Positions 58,795-64,000 of a stretch of 64,000 nucleotides of DNA are shown here, piece by piece. Under the pieces are notes generated by a model. It was not told the origin of the DNA and did no database searches. It was given only the letters and a program-made list of their open reading frames with translations. The translations under genes and the position numbers were made by a program. The stretch is from Norana najaformis. Taxonomy: Eukaryota; Annelida; Clitellata; Crassiclitellata; Hormogastridae. Position 1 is the first letter of the stretch. Each line of letters starts with the position of its first letter. Location: assembly GCA_964023275.1 (NCBI GenBank), contig OZ029918.1, positions 37,402,977 to 37,466,976 on the forward strand, given 5' to 3'.

Positions 58795-60175
58795 ATGCGG
58801 CGTGCTGTTGGCCAAAATAGACGTAAATGGCGCCTTGAAAGCATGTTGACGTATTGCGTTGTGTTGTCCCTTACTCAACTGAACTGAACTGAACTGAAAC
58901 TTTACTCCAATGCATTGCATTGTATTGTATTACATTGTGCTGTATTATATCGCATCCTTCTGAATTGTATTGCATTGTATTGTACTGCATTGTGTGGTAT
59001 TGTTTTGAAATAAACCATGTGATACAAACTTTGAAGATTTTTAAAATGCGAATATAATACGAGTAACTTGATAGATCGGCAGGTAGGTAATTTGATCCAT
59101 TGATCGACGGACGGACGGACACACTGACAGACTCAATAGTATAGACGAAATAAGTGTATTATGTTTGCAGCACGCTCATCTGCGATTTTTCCGAATAAAC
59201 TTAGATATAAATTTTATGAACCGACTAAAAGGTTATTTCTTGACTAGGTATAGCTTTCGCAAGATACAACGACGCTTTTAAGAAGAACCATAAGCTATGT
59301 CTCAGCATCCTCAAGGAGTTTGGATTTGGAGTCAACAGCGTTTCAGAAACTCGAATTCTTCAAGAAGTGGAATCACTAAACGAGGAAATTCTTAAACTTA
59401 ACGGGCATCCATTCGATCCCAAACTGTTGACTGTTTTATCGACCTTCCGTGTAGTTTCAAGTATTGTGTTCGGTAAATCATTTTTGTCCTCGGACAACTG
59501 GCATGAAAGGATAGCTGAGAGCATCAGAGAGTATGTGAAACATGGCGAATTTGCATTCGACTTTGCCCCTTTTTTGAGGTTTCTGCCCAACTTCCGTAAT
59601 AAGATCTCAGCTCTTGCGCTGTGCCACAAAAACATGCTGAACGAAGGAATTAAGTGCAGTAAGTCTAATGAAAACGAGTCAACATTCGTGAGACGATTTA
59701 TAGAAATTCAGGGGACCGATTACGACCACCAGGAACTTCTACACATTCTTCGAGATCTGTGCTTCGGTAGTGCAGAGACCGTATCGACGACATTGATGTG
59801 GGCGTTTGTGGAATTAGCCGGTGACCTTGAAGTTCAGACCCGCTTTCAGAGGGATATCGTTGACGTGATACCAGAGGACAGATTCCCTCACTTGACGATA
59901 AACAGCATTTGCCTTACACGGAGGCTGTGATCCTAGAAGTCATGAGACGCCGATTTCTTGTACCGCTTTATATGCCACCCGCGACACTCAAAGACACGTA
60001 GGTTCTTGGATACAACATACCAAAAGGATGCATGGTAATCATCAAATTGATATGCCTACCGAAGTGCAAATTCAATTAGGCTGGCGAGTAGCACGTGTTT
60101 GTGGTTTTAGAATGCTCTGTATAGGAATGACCAGCTGCATATTACAATATTGCTTTTGTCTTTCGGTAGAATGGT

Positions 60176-61905
60176 ATTCGTAATCTGGATAATTTCTAAA
60201 GCGCTATTTCAAATCTAAGCGGAAGTGATCAGCATAATCACTAGCCCTGTGTCAAGTCAGTGGGGTTCTCCGAAGATGTCATGAGAAGAACAAAGTGCGG
60301 TTGCCAGAACCCAAAGTGAAGGGGGTCAGAGAAGATGTTGCGGTGAGTTCTGTTTATGTTTACAGACATGGTGAGGAGGCAGATTGGATTGATCAGGGTA
60401 AGATTTCTTGAAAAGGTGAGACTTCAGTTTTTAATGCAATGCTTCAGGAGTTGCAAATAAGGAGGGAGGCTTGAATAAGATGGTAGGAACAAAGACAGAG
60501 GCACACTCTTCGAAAAGAAAAGTAAGAATAGGATCAAATTTGTGAAGGAGGGAGGCTTTAAAAGATGAGAGGGACAAGGACCGAGGCACAGTTTTTGGAA
60601 AGAGAAGTAGGAATAGGATCCAGTTGTTTGTTGGGGAAAGAATTTAGAAGGCATGAAACTTCTACTTCAGAGGCTGAAAGAATAATTAAGACAGACGACT
60701 GCAAGGTTGGGGAGTATGATTGAAAGGGGCACTGAATCAGTCTTTGACGAAGAGACGGAGAAGGGATGTGAGTCAAGAAGAAATTGCAACGAGAGCCGAA
60801 GTGTGAGAATTATGGGGGAAAATTAGCGAAAAGCGTCAGTTATAGAAGCAGGATGTAAGGAGCTGGGGAGTAGGGAGGAAGCCTTACGATGGAGTAAAGA
60901 GTCGACAGCTTGCCTGAGACGTCTCAGATTTGTTGAGTTGGAATGAATTAGTGTGGAGTAGTCCTTTTTCTTGGCAGAATCATTAAGTTGGTGGCATTTA
61001 TTGGTGGCAGATTTAAGATTGGTGTCTGTCTTCGCCTTAGCTAAAGGGTCAAAGTGCGCTTGTATGTATGTTCAAGGAGTCTGCGAAGGGACTTGAATCC
61101 TAGAAGGTTAGAAGTGAAAGAATGGTTATTTTCGTATGTGATGTGTTTGATAATCAATGGCGCATGGATATCAAAGTATCTCAAATTGTGTTGTAGCAAG
61201 ATAGGAGGTCATCGAGCGGAGAGGGAGGGTTTAGAGCGAGTTGGGAGTTGATGTCTTGCTCGAATGCTTGACGGTCAATGTACAGAGTCCTGCGGAATTA
61301 CTGCGAAGATGGATGCAGACGAAGAAAAGGCTAATTTCCAGGTCGGCAGCAGTTAAGAAATGATCTGCGATTTTGAGAACAGAAAGGTACAGTTTAGGAT
61401 ATAAGAGAAGTACAGATAGTGATAATGAGATCCCTAGTGTGGTTTCTTATTTGAGCTGGAATGTTGATGACAGAATTTCAGGAAGTCAGAAGGAAGAGGG
61501 TCAGGTGGAGTATGAACGTGATTGCTGAAGGCATCAGAAAGCAAGAACTCGTTAGGGGTAGTGGCTGAAAGGGAAAGGAGCAAGGCAAATTCATCTAGAA
61601 AGACAGAATATTTGGATAAATAGGTAGACGATGTAAGAGAACGATAGATGTTGAACACTGCTAGCAGACGAGAAGTGAGCCTGAGAATGACAGAAGTACA
61701 TTCAAAGGAGCGAAAGTTATGCCGATAGAAGTCAAGGACGACGGCGACTTTTTTTGTGCCTGTTTTTTGCGCCATAATGCTTTATGGTGTATTGCCCATA
61801 AAATCGGTGATCTACCATTAACCTTTTCTAGGGACTCCACTTTCAATCCAGAACAATACACAAAGTTTTGTAAGTTAAGAACAATGAGATTTTCCTTCAA
61901 TCTAA
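60176..61905 (-). mobile_element. L2/CR1-like LINE relic (endonuclease and RT N-terminus) in intron 3
   Basis: On the minus strand the endonuclease end is visible first (VAVVLDFYRHNFRSFECTSV, IYRSLTSSTYLSKY, FLDEFALLLS, NEFLLSDAFSNHVHTPPDP, the last being a degenerate GDFNIH region). Around 61250-61050 comes a linker of the type LLSCYNT..HAPLI.K and SLRRLLEHTYKRT. At 60776-60558 follows the RT N-terminus EVSCLLNSFPNKQLDPIPTS. It then passes to a KLKSHLFKKSYPDQ end and a gcgctttagaaatt terminus near 60200, so the RT core is deleted. An 85-bp tandem duplication lies at about 60470-60640. Several shifts and stops; inactive. Gene 1 intron 3 lacks it. Confidence 0.75.
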
Positions 61906-63018
61906 CACATTGAATTAGGGAAATATAATAAGTACGTAGTAACACAAAATAAAGTAAAAGCAAAGTTCCCATGTCACATTGGGGAAAGTAAGAAAGGCGC
62001 TCATGTTATTCTTCTTGAGCCAGCAATGGACGAATCCCAAGTTCCTGAATATGGGCCAATGCGTCGCAAGACTAACCATTGACTTCCCAGCTTATGACGC
62101 TAAAAATTCTACTTTATGGTAAAGAAGAAGTAATATACAGTAAACAATTGTATTGAAATTGATCTTCTGAATCATCTAAACTCCATCAACGGCAGATTAT
62201 ATCTATTATGTTTTGCCCAGGTCTTTGCTAACGCTTTCAGTGCTCATATGGATCCAAAGTCCTGGAAAGACCCGGAGAACTTCAGACCAGAGAGATTCCT
62301 GAGTGAAGATCACACTATAATTGGTGGTGAAAAAGTAAACGCATTTGGACTGGGTATGACTTTGCAAATATGTTCTTAGTTTCTGAGAGAAGCTCATCAA
62401 TTTCGACTCATTTAGACATTGCGACTTATGTTTTCCATGATCTGTTTTAGTCCGATTTAGCTTCTGCGATTTATAACTGGTTTGGACAACGGTTTCTTTT
62501 TAAGCACCATCGATTGATGCCATTTGTAATATTATAACGACGCCGTAGAAGTTCTAAAATTATGTGGGATTTTGTCATATTATCCTAGAAGCATAAACTT
62601 GATGTTTTTATACTTAATTGAACTCCACCAATGTTGCTTGATGAACTAGGATTATGAAATTTGTTTCTCTAACCACAGCAACCAAACTTCAAGGCTCCGA
62701 CTGGAAACTCAGGGTATAAATTAATGTCTCACATACCCACACATATCTGCTCACATCAACTGAGTGCAAGTCTCAACGATTCGTTTAAATTAGGTGACCC
62801 AATATCTAATCTTGTGGTCTCTTCTAGGAAAGCGTTCTTGCCCCGGAGTGATTCTTGCTCGTCAGGAGATCTTCCTCTTTCTCACCAGTCTCGTTCAATG
62901 CTTCGATATCCGACCACCAGAGGGTCAGGATTCGATCAGAGTGAAGGAGGCTATAACTTCAGTAATCCGCCTTTCGGTCTTCGCAGTGAGCCTGATTCCG
63001 AAAACGAAGATGAACTGA

Positions 63019-64000
63019 AGATTTGGAAACTTTCGACAGCTGGTGCTTTGCTGCTGTCGCAAAAATAAGATTTGTCGGAATTATTTAAGTAGGGCTAATG
63101 GTTTTCTATAAATTGACCATTCACTGAAGTTATACGTGGTTATACCTTATTATACCTTACACGAAGTTATACCTTGATATAGGGAACAGATTCCTATCAG
63201 AGTCTTACATGGGCATTGTAATAATCTCTTTACTTTATAATTAGACTTGTGTCTTTGTCAATTTTTGAAAATTGAGAATGAATGAATGAAAAAAACGCTA
63301 CTGTCAACGTGATTGAATTTTAAACACAACACTGTATACGGTTCGCTGACTTCTCAGAACCCTTGAGGAGTCTAACCAATAATGCATGTAGGCTTGTCTT
63401 CGCATTAAATTGGCATTTACTGTAAAAACTGTTTCACAATTTCGAGATCGAAAAACATTTTAGTGTAGAGCTAAAGATCGAGCGTTGACAATTATCTAAC
63501 TTTACAAAGCAATCATGCTTGTTCAACCGTGTTTGTCTTTTCTTCACCCTCCTCATTTAACCTTTTCCTGAATGGTCTGGGACCGATACAAGATGCGATG
63601 GTCACGCAATGTGAGGCTGTTGCTGAAAGCTATTGTATGGTTAGAAACTTCTGCTGTCCATCCATAACTCAGATGCTGGCTAGTGCATTTTTTTAGTAAA
63701 CTTACTTGCTCTGAACACATTACGCGAAACCCTACGTGTATATTCTATGTAACCTTTTCAGAAAACTCATCCAATGTGTTACCAAACTGATAAGACTCAA
63801 CCCCTCCACTTTTGTTATCAGGCTTACACCAATGGACTTATATTCTATTTATTAAGTGAAACTTACTGTATTCTAAAAACTAAGACTAAAAATTATTGTA
63901 AATATCGTATTTCTATTCAGCAGAGTAAGATTGACGAAAATGACTGATTTCATCACTGAAACATTTAGGATGTTGACCAGTGTACTAGGAGTGTCAAAAC
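63019..64000. other. 3' flank of pseudogene 8 to window end
   Basis: Diverged array spacer without AATAAA in the usual place (aatgaatgaatgaaaaaaacg). From 63889 it matches 24820-24930, the sequence after the exon-1 relic. No gene seen. Confidence 0.5.

Larger units (their letters stand above)
57228..63018 (+). pseudogene. Cytochrome P450 pseudogene 8 (frameshift, stop, LINE insertion)
   Basis: Exon-like parts: 57228-57448, 58511-58632, 59248-60034, 62221-62353 and 62828-63018. Exon 1 has lost the usual MFENGELS start; an open MTWLKFRKSG replaces it before [12 protein letters not shown], and the normal promoter block is absent. Exon 3 has a one-base loss at RFP (about 59883), a stop in KDT.V (about 59998) and a three-codon deletion at MLNEGIK. 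The I-helix is FGSAETV, so its ancestor had the canonical pair. Exon 5 reads [12 protein letters not shown] with further changes ([12 protein letters not shown]). Exon 4 and intron 3 match gene 1. A LINE fills intron 3 and a short retroposon intron 2. No AATAAA follows. Confidence 0.92.

Noticed and set aside
1-64000. LTR retroelements, Polinton-like elements, CRISPR arrays, rRNA genes
   Set aside because: No paired long terminal repeats, integrase- or capsid-like frames, regularly spaced short repeats or rRNA-like stretches were found on reading either strand.

Overview
This window is animal nuclear DNA carrying a tandem array of clan-2 (CYP2-like) cytochrome P450 genes on the plus strand. 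Genes are split by GT-AG introns, introns hold CATA-type microsatellites, and the spacers are littered with truncated LINE copies. The species cannot be fixed from sequence alone. A non-vertebrate metazoan, probably marine, is my inference from the five-exon P450 structure (vertebrate CYP2 genes have nine exons) and the L2/CR1-like repeats.

Each complete gene has five exons of 245, 122, 797, 133 and 194 bp with intron phases 2, 1, 0 and 1, encoding 496 residues. The protein has an N-terminal membrane anchor, a proline-rich hinge, an I-helix, ExxR, a PERF region and the [10 protein letters not shown] heme loop, which is split between exons 4 and 5. Five copies look intact: gene 2 (10577-14639), gene 3 (18150-22191), gene 4 (31556-35599), gene 5 (37733-41786) and gene 6 (45514-49842). 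Gene 1 (517-3268) enters the window from the left with exons 3-5 only. Broken copies are an inverted orphan exon 1 (about 6055-6500), a 5'-altered exon 1 (24196-24366), a copy with an internal deletion (52404-55256) and a frameshifted copy (57228-63018).

The array reads as repeated blocks. The left end is the tail of one block (gene 1). Block 1 is gene 2, gene 3 and the exon-1 relic at 24.2 kb. Block 2 is genes 4, 5 and 6 and the two pseudogenes. Positions 7078-15270 (gene 2) and 28132-36230 (gene 4) are a segmental duplication of about 8.1 kb. Positions 16761-24819 (gene 3 plus relic) match about 51027-57935 (both pseudogenes). The relic at 24.2 kb is a copy of the last pseudogene with about 6 kb removed. 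Genes 5 and 6 are mosaics: 5' and 3' ends resemble genes 2/4, while intron 2 to intron 4 (exons 3 and 4) resembles gene 3.

The spacers contain 3' ends of an L2/CR1-like LINE family in both orientations, a tRNA-headed retroposon fused to reverse-transcriptase sequence, a longer endonuclease/RT LINE relic inside the last pseudogene, a palindromic array next to a 151-bp triplication, and a possible signal-peptide exon. The paralogs should be ER membrane monooxygenases using a common P450 reductase. Their strongest divergence is at the I-helix oxygen-activation site. No prokaryotic features, CRISPR arrays, genuine tRNA or rRNA genes, or LTR-type elements were recognised.
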